Positions 44,306-57,432 of a stretch of 64,000 bases of DNA are shown one piece after another. A program made the position numbers and the translations under genes. The notes beneath the pieces are model-generated. The model searched no databases and was not told the DNA's origin. It saw only the letters and a list, made by a program, of their open reading frames with translations. The DNA is from Heyndrickxia camelliae (GTDB taxonomy: Bacteria; Bacillota; Bacilli; Bacillales; Bacillaceae_C): assembly GCF_002844575.1 (NCBI RefSeq), contig NZ_PIQO01000010.1, forward strand, positions 62,001 to 126,000. The letters run 5' to 3'. Positions within the stretch are counted from its first letter, which is position 1. Every line of letters begins with the position of its first letter.

Positions 44306-45208
44306 ATGTCAGAGCAGTGGATTTTTCTGAATAACCGTTTTGTCAAAAAAGATGAAGCTGTCGTATCGGTATATGATCATGGCTTCTTGTATGGCGATGG
44401 GGTGTTTGAAGGTATTCGGATGTACAGCGGTAATGTATTTCGACTGGATGACCACATGAAACGGTTATATGAGTCAGCTCACTCAATCATGCTCCATATA
44501 CCATTTGAAAAAGAAGAACTTACGGAACTTGTAGTTGAGACATGCAGAAAGAATCAATTACAGGACGCATATATTCGTTTAGTCATATCTCGGGGTGTTG
44601 GCGATTTAGGGCTAAATCCATACACATGCAAAGGAGCCGGGGTCATCATTATTGCGGAACCTCTGGCGTTATTTCCAAAACAGCTCTATGAAACTGGAAT
44701 TGAAGTGGTAACAGTACCAAGCCGGAGAAACCGAGCAGACGTATTAAGCCCAAAAGTAAAATCATTAAACTATTTGAATAATATTCTTGTAAAAATTGAG
44801 GCAAGTTTGGCTGGTGTTAATGAAGCTTTAATGCTGAATGATCAAGGATATGTAGCAGAGGCATCTGGAGAAAACATCTTTATTGTAAAAGATGGAATTA
44901 TCAAAACACCTCCAGGATATATCGGGGCATTAGAAGGGATCACCAGAAACGCAATAATCGAACTTGCAAAAAAGGCGCAGCTTGATATTCGCGAAGATGT
45001 TTTCACAAGACATGATGTGTATACTGCCGATGAAGTGTTTCTTACTGGAACCGCTGCGGAGGTCATTGCAGTAGTGAAGGTGGACGGAAGAAAAATCGGA
45101 AATGGAAAGCCAGGTGAGGTGACGAACCAATTACTCACTTTATTCCGTGAAGCAGTTTCTGTCGATGGTACGAAGGTTTATGTACAAGACGAAGTTCAAG
45201 TTAGTTAA
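44306..45208 (+). CDS. ilvE: branched-chain amino-acid aminotransferase IlvE
   Basis: This 300-residue class IV PLP aminotransferase does the last step to Ile, Val and Leu. It has YDHGFLYGDGVFEGIRMY near the N-terminus, the PLP lysine in VKSLNYLNN (about residue 156), EASGENIFIVKDG and LTGTAAEV. The frame opens at TTG 44297, but that codon is only two bases from AGGGGA, so ATG 44306 is chosen. First gene of the cluster, with a cre, promoter and CodY-like box upstream. The gap to ilvD is 93 bases. Confidence 0.94.
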   Translation: MSEQWIFLNNRFVKKDEAVVSVYDHGFLYGDGVFEGIRMYSGNVFRLDDHMKRLYESAHSIMLHIPFEKEELTELVVETCRKNQLQDAYIRLVISRGVGDLGLNPYTCKGAGVIIIAEPLALFPKQLYETGIEVVTVPSRRNRADVLSPKVKSLNYLNNILVKIEASLAGVNEALMLNDQGYVAEASGENIFIVKDGIIKTPPGYIGALEGITRNAIIELAKKAQLDIREDVFTRHDVYTADEVFLTGTAAEVIAVVKVDGRKIGNGKPGEVTNQLLTLFREAVSVDGTKVYVQDEVQVS

Positions 45209-45301
45209 TTTGGCTATTTTCGTAAGCAAAAAGATGAAAGTAACATTGAAAATATATTTAAATACAACAATGAATGCGGGGAATAAATTAGGAGTGATTG
45301 C

Positions 45302-47002
45302 ATGAGAAGTGACATGATCAAAAAAGGGATTGATCGGGCTCCGCATCGCAGTCTATTGCATGCAGCAGGAGTCAAAACTAAGGATTTACATAAGCCCTTC
45401 ATTGGTGTGTGTAATTCATATATCGATATTATCCCTGGCCACAAGCATTTAAATAAGTTTGCAGAAGTAGTAAAAGAAGCAATCTGGGAAGCAGGCGGAG
45501 TTCCGTTTGAATTTAACACTATCGGAGTAGATGACGGAATTGCGATGGGACATATCGGAATGCGGTATTCCCTTCCAAGTCGCGAACTAATTGCAGATAG
45601 TGCCGAAACTGTGATAAACGCCCATTGGTTCGACGGGGTTTTCTATATTCCTAACTGTGACAAGATTACTCCTGGTATGCTGATGGCGGCGGCCAGGACG
45701 AATGTTCCAGCTGTTTTTGTATCGGGTGGTCCAATGGAAGCAGGGAAATCAGAGGATGGAAAAACATTATCACTTGTTTCCGTCTTTGAAGGAGTAGGAG
45801 CATATAAAACAGGAAAAATGAGTGAGGAAGAATTATTAGCACTTGAAACGACTGCGTGTCCTACCTGTGGATCATGTTCCGGAATGTTCACGGCAAATTC
45901 GATGAACTCCTTAATGGAAATTCTCGGAGTAACACCGCCGGGAAATGCTACGATTGTTGCTACATCGAAGGAAAGACATCGCCTTATCCGTGAGGCAGTT
46001 GGATATTTAATGAACTGTATTGAGAAAGATATTAGACCGAGAGATATCATCACCAAGGAAGCTATTGATGATGCATTCGCGCTAGATATGGCGATGGGGG
46101 GAAGTACTAATACAGTTTTACATACCTTGGCAATTGCCCATGAAGCTGGTGTCGAGTATGACTTAGAAAGAATTAATGAAGTTGCCAAGCGAGTTCCTTA
46201 TTTGGCAAAAATCAGCCCAGCCTCTGAGTACTCGATGCAAGATGTTCATGCAGCAGGAGGCGTCAGTGCCATCATAAAAGAACTTTGCAATGTAGAAGGA
46301 GCTATTCACCGAGATCGCCTAACTGTTTCGGGAAAAAGCATCTATGAGAATGTAAAGGATGCAGAAATCCTTAATGATCAAGTGATTAGAAGAGTAGAGA
46401 ACGCTTATAGTCCTGTTGGTGGCCTCTCTATTCTATATGGGAATTTGGCGCCGGATGGCGGGGTTATCAAAGTTGGTGCTGTTGACCCATCCATAAAAAC
46501 CTTCTTAGGCGAAGCAATTGTGTTCGAATCACAAGAAGAAGCTCAACAAGGAATTGACAGCGGCTTAGTGACTAAAGGGCATGTTGTTGTCATAAGATAT
46601 GAAGGTCCAAAAGGCGGACCGGGAATGCCAGAAATGTTGTCGCCAACTTCATCGATTGCCGGAAGAGGTTTATCAACTAGTGTAGCACTTATTACAGATG
46701 GCCGCTTTTCGGGAGCAACAAGAGGTATTTCAGTAGGCCATATTTCACCAGAAGCAGCAGAAGGCGGTCCAATTGCCTTTGTAGAAAATGGGGACCAAAT
46801 TTTTATTGATTTACCTAATAGAACAATTGAGCTGATGGTGTCAGACGAAGAGCTGGAAGCAAGAAGACAAAAATGGGAACAGCCTGAACCGAAAATTACA
46901 AGTGGTTATTTAGCGAGATATGCAGCATTAGTGACATCCGCAAATACTGGCGGAGTTTTGAAAATTGGATCATCGAATAAATCGTTGACGAGGATAAAGT
47001 GA
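45302..47002 (+). CDS. ilvD: dihydroxy-acid dehydratase IlvD
   Basis: This 566-residue iron-sulphur enzyme dehydrates dihydroxyisovalerate and dihydroxymethylvalerate. Cluster cysteines are in [10 protein letters not shown] and [27 protein letters not shown] and [20 protein letters not shown] are family signatures. Length is normal for the Bacillus type. It lies between ilvE and the ilvB T-box leader, which starts at its stop codon. In B. subtilis ilvD is a separate locus, so this arrangement differs. Confidence 0.97.
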   Translation: MRSDMIKKGIDRAPHRSLLHAAGVKTKDLHKPFIGVCNSYIDIIPGHKHLNKFAEVVKEAIWEAGGVPFEFNTIGVDDGIAMGHIGMRYSLPSRELIADSAETVINAHWFDGVFYIPNCDKITPGMLMAAARTNVPAVFVSGGPMEAGKSEDGKTLSLVSVFEGVGAYKTGKMSEEELLALETTACPTCGSCSGMFTANSMNSLMEILGVTPPGNATIVATSKERHRLIREAVGYLMNCIEKDIRPRDIITKEAIDDAFALDMAMGGSTNTVLHTLAIAHEAGVEYDLERINEVAKRVPYLAKISPASEYSMQDVHAAGGVSAIIKELCNVEGAIHRDRLTVSGKSIYENVKDAEILNDQVIRRVENAYSPVGGLSILYGNLAPDGGVIKVGAVDPSIKTFLGEAIVFESQEEAQQGIDSGLVTKGHVVVIRYEGPKGGPGMPEMLSPTSSIAGRGLSTSVALITDGRFSGATRGISVGHISPEAAEGGPIAFVENGDQIFIDLPNRTIELMVSDEELEARRQKWEQPEPKITSGYLARYAALVTSANTGGVLKIGSSNKSLTRIK

Positions 47003-47272
47003 TAAGATCAGGTAATTCACAGAGAGTCGGGCTGGTGGAAACCGATAATACCCCTTATCATGACATCGCCTCTGAGTGCTTATCTGAATTTTTTAGTAGG
47101 ATAGGCCGAGTGTGATACTTACACACTTGTTAAAAAAAGAACAATTCATTTTGTTCATGAGGTGGCATTTGCGAGAATGTCATAAAATTGGGTGGTACCA
47201 TGGAAAGCAGCCTTTTCATCCCATGATTTTTGGTTAATACAATACCATTATTCAGGATGAAAGGGCTTTTTT
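47001..47272 (+). promoter_or_regulatory. T-box leader controlling ilvB and downstream genes
   Basis: The leader has AGAGAGTCGGG and a GGTGGAAACCGA Stem I apex. GATAAG (47001) pairs with CTTATC (47079) at the Stem I base, and the T-box motif AATTGGGTGGTACCATGG is at 47186-47203. It should bind uncharged tRNA. Candidate specifier triplets are CTC (Leu, 47070-47072) and ATC (Ile, 47065-47067); without folding I cannot choose, though Leu would match B. subtilis ilvB. No promoter was identified between ilvD and the leader, so it may attenuate read-through from ilvE as well. Confidence 0.92.
47209..47272 (+). terminator. T-box terminator before ilvB
   Basis: The 13-bp stem AGCCTTTTCATCC/GGATGAAAGGGCT (47209-47221 with 47255-47267, one wobble) runs into T6. 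Its 5' side follows the T-box motif, as needed for the switch. Confidence 0.92.
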
Positions 47273-47325
47273 CTTTGGAAAAAAATATACATTATTCCTT
47301 TAAATAAATGATTGGAGGGGAAGCA

Positions 47326-49041
47326 GTGAGTTCGAAAGTAAGAACCGAAAGCTACGTTGGTACTGCAGAAGTAAATGGAGCTGATCTTTTGATTCAATTA
47401 ATTCAGGATCAGGGGGTTGATGTCATATTCGGATATCCGGGAGGGGCTGTATTACCAATTTATGATGCACTCTATGGGAAAACCTTAAAGCATGTATTGG
47501 CCAGACATGAGCAAGGAGCAATTCATGCAGCGGAAGGATATGCGAGAGTTACTGGCAAGCCAGGTGTTGTCATCGCAACATCCGGACCAGGAGCGACTAA
47601 TCTTGTAACTGGGATTACGGATGCAATGATGGATTCTTTGCCACTAGTCATCTTTACCGGTCAGGTTGCAGGTTCCGTAATTGGAACAGATGCATTTCAA
47701 GAAGCTGATGTAATAGGCATTACTACACCAATTACTAAGCATAATTATCAGGTTCGCGATGTGAATGATCTGCCAAGAATGGTGAAGGAAGCATTTCATA
47801 TTGCTGTAACAGGTAGACCTGGTCCTGTTCTTATTGATATTCCAAAAGATGTTTGTTCACAAAAATTGGTGCAGTCAACAGAGGCAGAGGTTAACTTACC
47901 GGGATATCAACCTAATTATTACCCGAATCCTCTCCAGATTAAGAAATTATCAGAGGCCATTTCACGTGCAGAGAAACCGGTTATTTTAGCTGGAGCAGGA
48001 GTCCTTCATTCTGGAGCAGCAGAATACCTTTTGGAATTTGCCTCTAAAAATAACATTCCGGTAGCCAATACATTACTAGGTCTTGGAGGATTTCCAGCAG
48101 ATCATCCGCTATTTCTGGGGATGGCGGGAATGCATGGTACCTATGTGGCCAATATGGCTCTATATGAATGCGATTTGCTAATTAATATTGGCGCCCGTTT
48201 TGATGATCGATTAACAGGGAATCTCGCTCATTTTGCACCAAAGGCAAAAATTGCTCATATCGATATTGATTCTGCGGAAATTGGCAAAAACGTTGACACT
48301 CATCTTCCCATTGTAGCCGATGCAAAAATGACGCTAATAAAACTTTTAGAAGAAGGGGGAGATCCAGCAAATACAGAAAAATGGCGGGAAAAGCTGACTG
48401 ATTATTCAGTGAATAATCCACTTTGGTATAGCGAGGATAAGGAGTATCTCATTCCGCAGCGAGTGATTGAACTTATCCACCACTATACAAATGGTGAAGC
48501 AATTGTAACAACAGATGTTGGCCAACACCAAATGTGGGCCGCTCAATATTACCATTTTACGAAGCCAAATAATTGGGTAACATCTGGTGGACTAGGCACC
48601 ATGGGATTTGGCTTTCCAGCAGCAATCGGTGCTCAATTAGCCAGACCTGATCAAAAAGTGGTAGCAATTGTTGGAGATGGTGGATTCCAGATGACCCTTC
48701 AAGAACTATCTGTAGTGAAGGAATTGGGACTTCCAATAAAAATTGTGATTTTAAATAATGAAGCATTAGGAATGGTTAGACAGTGGCAAGAAACATTTTA
48801 TGAAGAACGATATTCCCATTCGTTAATACCGGTTCAGCCTGATTTTGTAAAGCTTGCTGAAAGCTACGGTATACGAGGAGTACGTGTAGAGACAGAAGAA
48901 GAGACAAAGGAATTGCTCTCACGAGTATTGACTGATGATGAGCCCATTCTTATCGATGCCCGGGTGAAACAGCTAGAGAATGTGTATCCAATGATTGCAC
49001 CTGGAAAAGGGCTGCATGAAATGATAGGGGTGAAGCCATGA
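47326..49041 (+). CDS. ilvB: acetolactate synthase large subunit IlvB
   Basis: This 571-residue ThDP-dependent enzyme condenses pyruvate with pyruvate or 2-oxobutyrate. It has [14 protein letters not shown], the catalytic Glu in [33 protein letters not shown], and the ThDP-Mg motif [12 protein letters not shown] to [12 protein letters not shown]. The frame opens at ATG 47308, but GGAGGGG lies inside that extension, and GTG 47326 is ideally placed; the resulting length fits the family. It overlaps ilvN by four bases. Confidence 0.96.
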   Translation: MSSKVRTESYVGTAEVNGADLLIQLIQDQGVDVIFGYPGGAVLPIYDALYGKTLKHVLARHEQGAIHAAEGYARVTGKPGVVIATSGPGATNLVTGITDAMMDSLPLVIFTGQVAGSVIGTDAFQEADVIGITTPITKHNYQVRDVNDLPRMVKEAFHIAVTGRPGPVLIDIPKDVCSQKLVQSTEAEVNLPGYQPNYYPNPLQIKKLSEAISRAEKPVILAGAGVLHSGAAEYLLEFASKNNIPVANTLLGLGGFPADHPLFLGMAGMHGTYVANMALYECDLLINIGARFDDRLTGNLAHFAPKAKIAHIDIDSAEIGKNVDTHLPIVADAKMTLIKLLEEGGDPANTEKWREKLTDYSVNNPLWYSEDKEYLIPQRVIELIHHYTNGEAIVTTDVGQHQMWAAQYYHFTKPNNWVTSGGLGTMGFGFPAAIGAQLARPDQKVVAIVGDGGFQMTLQELSVVKELGLPIKIVILNNEALGMVRQWQETFYEERYSHSLIPVQPDFVKLAESYGIRGVRVETEEETKELLSRVLTDDEPILIDARVKQLENVYPMIAPGKGLHEMIGVKP

Positions 49042-49559
49042 GACGAATTGTTACAGCTACTGTGAGAAATCAAAGCGGTGTCTTGAATCGGGTCACAGGC
49101 GTCTTAGCCAAAAGACAATTTAATATCGACAGCATCACGGTAGGCAGAACGGAAATGGAAGGCATTTCAAAAATGACATTTGTGGTCCATGTCGAGGACG
49201 ACAGACAAGCAGAGCAGCTTACCAAACAATTAAACAAATTAATTGATGTAATCAAAGTGTCGGATATAACAGATCAGGCAATTGTCGCTCGCGAACTAGT
49301 TTTAATTAAAGTTTTAAGCAATGCACAAACAAGAAGCGAAATCGGAGGAATCGTAGAACCTTTCCGCGCTTCCATTATCGATGTCAGCAGGGAGAGCATT
49401 ACGATACAAGTAACTGGGGACACCGAAAAAATTGAAGCGCTGATTGATTTATTAAAACCATATGGAATCAAGGAAATTGCCCGCACAGGTTTAACCGCAT
49501 TTTTGCGGGGATCTCAGAAAGAAGTTACGAATTTATCATCGTATTCGTTGTTGAAATAG
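49038..49559 (+). CDS. ilvN: acetolactate synthase small (regulatory) subunit IlvN
   Basis: This 173-residue protein has an N-terminal ACT domain (about 1-75: [31 protein letters not shown]) and a C-terminal ACT-like domain (about 83-155). It stimulates IlvB and makes it sensitive to valine. Its start codon overlaps the ilvB stop (ATGA). Instead of being followed closely by ilvC as in B. subtilis, it is followed by about 930 bases that include a tandem repeat array. Confidence 0.96.
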   Translation: MRRIVTATVRNQSGVLNRVTGVLAKRQFNIDSITVGRTEMEGISKMTFVVHVEDDRQAEQLTKQLNKLIDVIKVSDITDQAIVARELVLIKVLSNAQTRSEIGGIVEPFRASIIDVSRESITIQVTGDTEKIEALIDLLKPYGIKEIARTGLTAFLRGSQKEVTNLSSYSLLK

Positions 49560-49584
49560 GGGAATGCGTGAGGATGTATGGAAA

Positions 49585-50392
49585 TTCACGGGTTATTCGG
49601 TGGTAAAAACTAGTAAACTGTTGAAATCGAAATGAAGTGATGAAAAATCTAAGGAAAGTGTAGAAAAACGGATAAGAAGCGAGGAAAACCTGAGGTAATC
49701 CGATGAAAAAAGCTAGTAAACCGTTGAAATCGAAATGAAGTGAGGAAAAGTCCGAGGAAAGTGCAGAAAAACGGTAAGAAGCGAGGAAAACCTGAGGTAA
49801 TCCGATGAAAAAAACTACTAAATTGATGAAATCGAAATGAAGTGATGAAAAATCTGAGGGAAGTGAGGAAAACCTGAGGTAATCCGATGAAAAAAACTAC
49901 TAAACTGTTGAAATCGAAATGAAGTGATGAAAAATCTGAGGAAAGTGAGGAAAAACGGATAAGAAGCGAGGAAAACCTGAGGTAATCCGATGAAAAAAAC
50001 TACTAAACTGATGAAATCGAAATGAAGTGATGAAAAATCTGAGGGAAGTGAGGAAAAACGGATAAGAAGCGAGAAAAACCTGAGGTAATCCGATGAAAAA
50101 AACTACTAAACTGTTGAAATTGAAAATAAGTGAGGAAAAATCCGAGGAAAGTGTAGAAAAACGGATAAGAAGTGAGGAAAAACGGATAAGAAGCGAGGAA
50201 AACCTGAGGTAATTCGATGAAAAAAGCTAGTAAACCGTTGAAATCGAAATAAAGTGATGAAAAGTCCGAGGAAAGTGTAGAAAAACGGATAAGAAGCGAG
50301 GAAAACCTGAGGTAATCCGATGAAAAAAGCTAGAAAACTGATGAAATCGAAATGAAGTGATGAAAAATCCGGAGATTATGGTGAAAAACGAA
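49585..50392. repeat. 103-bp tandem repeat array between ilvN and ilvC
   Basis: The landmark CCTGAGGTAATCCGATGAAA recurs at about 49689, 49791, 49873, 49976, 50079, 50203 (AATTC variant) and 50306. Spacings are 102, 82, 103, 103, 124 and 103. The unit is 103 bp with gain or loss of a block of about 21 bp. It is purine-rich on the plus strand (GAGGAAAACC, AAATCGAAATGAAGTGATGA) and has no long ORF. It is unrelated in sequence to the 52-bp array. Confidence 0.93.
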
Positions 50393-50442
50393 TATTATCT
50401 GTAAAAAATTCGCAAGTAAACCGTAAAAAAGCTGAACTCATT

Positions 50443-50464
50443 AATTATTACAGAACTAATAATT
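50443..50464. promoter_or_regulatory. perfect inverted repeat just upstream of ilvC
   Basis: AATTATTA and TAATAATT flank a 6-base spacer, ending about 12 bases before the ilvC ribosome site. It could be an operator or an RNA hairpin. It does not fit the CodY consensus. Confidence 0.4.
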
Positions 50465-50487
50465 CATATTTAAAAAGGAGAAGATGA

Positions 50488-53053
<2,566 letters not shown>

Positions 53054-53078
53054 TTCTAAAACAGAGGGAGAGAGCTTC

Positions 53079-54188
53079 ATGACAAAAAGAATCGCAGTGT
53101 TACCAGGTGATGGAATTGGGAAAGAGGTTGCAAAAGGAACAGTTCAAATACTCGAAGCAGTTTTTGAGTGCTTTCATCATGATTATTCCTTTGAAGAAGC
53201 ATTAATTGGGGGAGCCGCCATCGATGCGGAAGGAACACCACTTCCTGAGAAGACTTTGAAACTTTGCTTGGAAAGCGATGCGGTTCTCCTTGGAGCTGTC
53301 GGCGGCCCTAAGTGGGATCAAAATCCACCAGAGCTTCGTCCGGAGAAAGGATTGCTCGGACTTAGAAAAGCACTTGGACTATTTGCCAATCTAAGACCGG
53401 TCACTACGTACCCAACACTTTTACATGCATCGCCTCTTAAAAAAGAGGTGGTGGAAAATGTTGATTTACTCATTGTTCGGGAACTGACAGGCGGCATTTA
53501 CTTTGGTAGCCCAAGCGGAAGAAGGGGGAATCAGAAGGAAGTGGCCGTTGATACCCTTGAGTACAGTGTTTCAGAGATTGAAAGAATCGTAGATAAAGCT
53601 TTTCAATTTGCTAGAAATCGCCGCAAAAAATTAACATCGGTAGATAAAGCGAATGTTTTAGAATCAAGCAGAATGTGGCGGGAAATTGTTAATAAAATGG
53701 CAAAAAATTATCCGGATGTACAAGTAGAACATATGCTAGTCGATTCGGCGGCTATGCAGTTGATCGCAAGACCAAATCAATTTGATGTCATTGTTACAGA
53801 AAACATGTTTGGAGATATTTTAAGTGACGAAGCTTCGATGATTACCGGATCTTTAGGAATGCTGCCATCCGCAAGCTTACGGAGTGACCATGTAGGTCTT
53901 TATGAACCAGTGCATGGATCGGCGCCAGATATTGCTGGTCAGGATAAGGCAAATCCACTTGGAATGATATTATCTGCTGCCATGCTGCTGAGATATTCCT
54001 TCCAGCTTGAAAAAGAGGCATCTATTCTGGAAGAGGCAGTAGGAAAAGTATTAAAAGCGGGTTATTACACTGACGATTTAAGGGTTCAAGATGGTAAACG
54101 TGTAGGCACAAAGGAAATGATTGAAAAAGTGCTCGACGCAATTAATGAAAATCAAGCAATTTCCGGTATCTTAACCGCTTATATTTAA
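53079..54188 (+). CDS. leuB: 3-isopropylmalate dehydrogenase LeuB
   Basis: This 369-residue decarboxylating dehydrogenase has ITV-type start [29 protein letters not shown], the substrate arginines in GLFANLRPV and [11 protein letters not shown], and the metal and NAD segment [20 protein letters not shown] and [19 protein letters not shown]. Length is normal. The ribosome site is GAGGGAGAG. It stands between leuA and leuC. Confidence 0.97.
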   Translation: MTKRIAVLPGDGIGKEVAKGTVQILEAVFECFHHDYSFEEALIGGAAIDAEGTPLPEKTLKLCLESDAVLLGAVGGPKWDQNPPELRPEKGLLGLRKALGLFANLRPVTTYPTLLHASPLKKEVVENVDLLIVRELTGGIYFGSPSGRRGNQKEVAVDTLEYSVSEIERIVDKAFQFARNRRKKLTSVDKANVLESSRMWREIVNKMAKNYPDVQVEHMLVDSAAMQLIARPNQFDVIVTENMFGDILSDEASMITGSLGMLPSASLRSDHVGLYEPVHGSAPDIAGQDKANPLGMILSAAMLLRYSFQLEKEASILEEAVGKVLKAGYYTDDLRVQDGKRVGTKEMIEKVLDAINENQAISGILTAYI

Positions 54189-54249
54189 AAAGAGCCAAGA
54201 TTAGCTTGACTTTTATAATCTCAATTTTAGGAAACGGAGGTATCAATGT

Positions 54250-55659
54250 ATGCCGAAAACGATTATCGAAAAGATATGGGATCAGCATTTAATTCATCGA
54301 GAGGAGGGAAAGCCCGATTTATTATATATTGACCTCCATCTAGTGCATGAAGTTACATCACCACAAGCTTTTGAGGGCTTAAGAGTGAATAATCGCAAAG
54401 TAAGGAGGCCGGATCTCACATTTGCAACAGTAGATCATAATGTTTCTACCCAAAAAAGCAGGGTTTCCACTGACCCTGTTTCGGTAAAACAAATGACTAC
54501 TTTAGAAAAAAACTGTGAGGAATTTGGGATTCCGCTTGCAGGAATTCATCATCCTGACCAAGGTATTGTCCATGTGATTGGTCCGGAGCTTGGTCTTACT
54601 CAGCCAGGGAAAACAATCGTGTGCGGAGATAGTCATACCTCTACACACGGAGCATTTGGGGCTATAGCGTTCGGTATCGGAACTAGCGAAGTCGAACATG
54701 TTTTAGCCACCCAAACGCTTTGGCAAAGGCGGCCAAAAACCCTGCAAATTAAGGTAAATGGTAGGCTTGGACTTGGGGTGACAGCGAAGGACCTTATTTT
54801 AGCCATCATCGCAAAATTCGGTGTGGATGTTGGTACTGGATATATTGCGGAATATACAGGTGAAGCCATTCGTGAGATGTCGATGGAGGAACGAATGACG
54901 GTTTGCAATATGTCTATTGAAGCTGGTGCAAGAGCAGGGCTCATTAGTCCCGATGAAAAAACCATTGCTTTTTTAAAAGGAAGAAAATACGCACCAAAAG
55001 AAGACTTTGAGGAAGCAGCGCAGAGGTGGTTATCCTTAGCAACAGATGAAGGGGCAAAATATGACCGTACAATTGAAATTGATGCGGAATCCATTGAGCC
55101 CCAAGTAACATGGGGAACCAATCCTTCCATGTGCCTTTCCATTAATGATCATCTGCCTGTCCCAGAACAACTAGATAATCCAGAGGAAAGCAAGGCTGCT
55201 GAAAAGGCATTGCAGTATATGGGGCTAGTAGGCGGGGCGCCAATTAATGAAATCCCGATTGATTATGTATTTATCGGATCTTGTACCAATTCGAGATTAA
55301 AAGATTTGCGGGATGCGGCACAAGTGATTAAAGGTCATCATGTACATGAAAACGTAACAGCGTTGGTGGTTCCAGGCTCCTTTCTAGTGAAGGCACAAGC
55401 TGAGGCGGAAGGTCTGGATAAAATCTTTATCGAAGCAGGTTTTGAGTGGAGAGAATCAGGCTGCAGTATGTGTCTAGCAATGAATGATGATATAGTTCCA
55501 GCTGGAAAACGCTGTGCCTCTACTTCCAACCGCAATTTTGAAGGACGTCAAGGATCAGGTGCTAGAACTCATTTGGTTAGCCCGGCAATGGCAGCTGCGG
55601 CAGCTATTTATGGGAAGTTTGTGGATGTAAGAAAGCTTTCAAAAACAGTGTTAGTTTAG
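54250..55659 (+). CDS. leuC: 3-isopropylmalate dehydratase large subunit LeuC
   Basis: This 469-residue aconitase-family subunit carries the [4Fe-4S] cysteines in GSCTNSRL and [33 protein letters not shown] and [13 protein letters not shown] are other family motifs. It works with LeuD. The ATG at 54250 has a GGAGGT site; an ATG four bases earlier is out of frame. LeuD follows after 26 bases. Confidence 0.97.
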   Translation: MPKTIIEKIWDQHLIHREEGKPDLLYIDLHLVHEVTSPQAFEGLRVNNRKVRRPDLTFATVDHNVSTQKSRVSTDPVSVKQMTTLEKNCEEFGIPLAGIHHPDQGIVHVIGPELGLTQPGKTIVCGDSHTSTHGAFGAIAFGIGTSEVEHVLATQTLWQRRPKTLQIKVNGRLGLGVTAKDLILAIIAKFGVDVGTGYIAEYTGEAIREMSMEERMTVCNMSIEAGARAGLISPDEKTIAFLKGRKYAPKEDFEEAAQRWLSLATDEGAKYDRTIEIDAESIEPQVTWGTNPSMCLSINDHLPVPEQLDNPEESKAAEKALQYMGLVGGAPINEIPIDYVFIGSCTNSRLKDLRDAAQVIKGHHVHENVTALVVPGSFLVKAQAEAEGLDKIFIEAGFEWRESGCSMCLAMNDDIVPAGKRCASTSNRNFEGRQGSGARTHLVSPAMAAAAAIYGKFVDVRKLSKTVLV

Positions 55660-55685
55660 AAAACAGGTGAAGGAGGTCGAATCAT

Positions 55686-56276
55686 TTGGAACCCTTTAAA
55701 AAATTGGATGGTTTAGTATTTCCGTTGATTCGCAGCAATGTGGATACAGATCAAATAATACCGAAGCAATTTTTGAAAAGAATTGAAAGAAAAGGATTTG
55801 GAGAATGCCTCTTTTATCACTGGCGGTTTGATGATAATGGCAACAAAAAGCAGGACTTTCCATTAAATAATCCAAAATATGAAGGCGCCTCTATCCTAAT
55901 TGCGGGTCCGAATTTTGGATGTGGTTCCTCCCGAGAGCATGCGCCTTGGGCATTGCAAGATTTCGGATTTAAAGTAATACTTGCGCCAAGCTTTGCAGAC
56001 ATATTTTTTAACAACTGTTTAAAAAATGGGATTCTAGCAGTGACTTTACCTGAGAAAGTAATTGCTAGCTTGCAAGACAAAGCAGAAAAAGAAGTGTTAC
56101 ATCTTAGTATTAACCTGGAGGAACAGCTTATTTATAATCATCAATTTTCCATTTCTTTTGAGATTGATGAATATCAAAAGCATATGCTTATTAATGGTTT
56201 GGATGAAATCGGACTAACATTAGTCCATGAAGAAAAAATCAAAAACTATGAAATGTCAGGACAGGAAGGTGAATGA
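55686..56276 (+). CDS. leuD: 3-isopropylmalate dehydratase small subunit LeuD
   Basis: This 196-residue swivel-domain subunit contains NVDTDQIIPKQFLK, the family signature GPNFGCGSSREHAPWAL and APSFADIFFNNCLKNGILAV. It starts at TTG 55686 after a strong GAAGGAGG. It completes the LeuCD isomerase. IlvA begins twelve bases after its stop. Confidence 0.97.
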   Translation: MEPFKKLDGLVFPLIRSNVDTDQIIPKQFLKRIERKGFGECLFYHWRFDDNGNKKQDFPLNNPKYEGASILIAGPNFGCGSSREHAPWALQDFGFKVILAPSFADIFFNNCLKNGILAVTLPEKVIASLQDKAEKEVLHLSINLEEQLIYNHQFSISFEIDEYQKHMLINGLDEIGLTLVHEEKIKNYEMSGQEGE

Positions 56277-56288
56277 ATTGGGGATTAC

Positions 56289-57272
56289 TTGCAGACGAAC
56301 CAAATAATTGAGGCATTTGAACATTTAATGAGTGTTGTCCACCGCACACCTTTAAATGAATCTAAAACCTTCAATGAATTAACAGGATCAAAGCTTTATT
56401 TAAAAATGGAGAACTTACAGCGAACTGGTTCATTTAAAATCAGAGGTGCTATGAATAAGATACTTTCCTTGAATGATTTAGCTGCTTCTCGGGGAGTCAT
56501 TGCTGCGTCAGCGGGAAACCATGCGCAAGGTGTCGCGTATTCAGCTGCTAAAAGAGGGATCAAGTCAAAAATCTTTATGCCAGAAGGAACCCCGACGGCA
56601 AAGGTGAAGGCTACTCAAGCTTATGGTGCAGAGGTTGTATTAACTGGAGAGTCATATCAGGAAGCATATGAAGCAGCTGTTCTTACACAGCAAAGAAGCG
56701 GAGCCACCTTTGTCCATGCTTTTGATGATGTGGAAGTAATGGCAGGCCAAGGAACGATTGCCCTGGAAATGGTTCAGCAATGCTCCGAATTGGATGCCAT
56801 TGTGGTTCCGGTTGGAGGTGGCGGATTAATATCTGGCATAGCTACTTTAATTAAGAACTTGTATCCAGCAATTAAAATCATAGGCGTCCAAGCGGCCGGA
56901 GCTTTAGCAACCTATAACTGCTTTCATGGTGTGGGGAAAACCCGCCTTTTAAAAGTAGGGGGTATTGCGGATGGAATACTGGTTAAGGAACCAGGAGAAT
57001 TAACGTTTCCGATTATTAACCGATATGTAGATGATATTGTTTCTGTTACGGATGAGGAAATTGCTCTTGCCATGATTATGATGTTGGAAAGAGAAAAAAT
57101 GTTTGTAGAAGGCGCTGGTGCAGCTGCTCTAGCAGCCGTGATTTCAGGAAAGTTGAGAATGGCAGGAAAGCATATAGGCATTATCATTAGCGGTGGCAAT
57201 GCTGATTTAGACAAAATGCCGCTTTTTAAAAGTCTGGCAAATTCGATTCAATCCACCAGTAAAGTAGGATAA
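56289..57272 (+). CDS. ilvA: threonine dehydratase without regulatory domain
   Basis: This 327-residue PLP enzyme deaminates threonine to 2-oxobutyrate. The PLP lysine is in GSFKIRGAMNK (about residue 52), with the glycine loop VVPVGGGGLISGIATL and ASAGNHAQGVAYSA. It ends right after the catalytic domain and lacks the ACT-like regulatory region of about 90 or more residues found in biosynthetic IlvA (422 residues in B. subtilis). It is thus TdcB-sized, although its place at the end of the ilv-leu cluster argues for a biosynthetic role free of isoleucine inhibition. It starts at TTG 56289; no in-frame ATG is near. Confidence 0.9.
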   Translation: MQTNQIIEAFEHLMSVVHRTPLNESKTFNELTGSKLYLKMENLQRTGSFKIRGAMNKILSLNDLAASRGVIAASAGNHAQGVAYSAAKRGIKSKIFMPEGTPTAKVKATQAYGAEVVLTGESYQEAYEAAVLTQQRSGATFVHAFDDVEVMAGQGTIALEMVQQCSELDAIVVPVGGGGLISGIATLIKNLYPAIKIIGVQAAGALATYNCFHGVGKTRLLKVGGIADGILVKEPGELTFPIINRYVDDIVSVTDEEIALAMIMMLEREKMFVEGAGAAALAAVISGKLRMAGKHIGIIISGGNADLDKMPLFKSLANSIQSTSKVG

Positions 57273-57307
57273 GGGGATCCGTTCCTTAGGATGAAGGGAT
57301 CCCTTTT
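57273..57307 (+). terminator. terminator of the ilv-leu cluster
   Basis: The stem GGGATCC/GGATCCC (57274-57280 with 57297-57303) is followed by TTTT, directly after the ilvA stop. Confidence 0.7.
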
Positions 57308-57317
57308 CCCTTTGGTT

Positions 57318-57380
57318 GAGGGTCAGACCCCATTTCCCACTTTTTGTAGAGTTGGGAAATGGGACCTGACCCTCCGTCCC
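57318..57380. repeat. palindromic GGGACCTGWCCC-family repeat
   Basis: The arms GAGGGTCAG-CCCCATTTCCCA (57318-57339) and TGGGAAATGGG-CTGACCCTC (57353-57374) are near-perfect complements. This is the most complete copy of the family in the window. Confidence 0.8.
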
Positions 57381-57432
57381 GTTCTATGGTAAACTAGTGG
57401 GATAAAGTGTGTTGCGATTGGAGGAGTTATGG

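Noticed and set aside
49585-50392. Plasmid iterons or replication origin
   Set aside because: It lies inside a biosynthetic operon; there is no rep or dnaA gene and no DnaA-box cluster.
50443-50464. CodY box upstream of ilvC
   Set aside because: The inverted repeat matches only about half of the CodY consensus positions.
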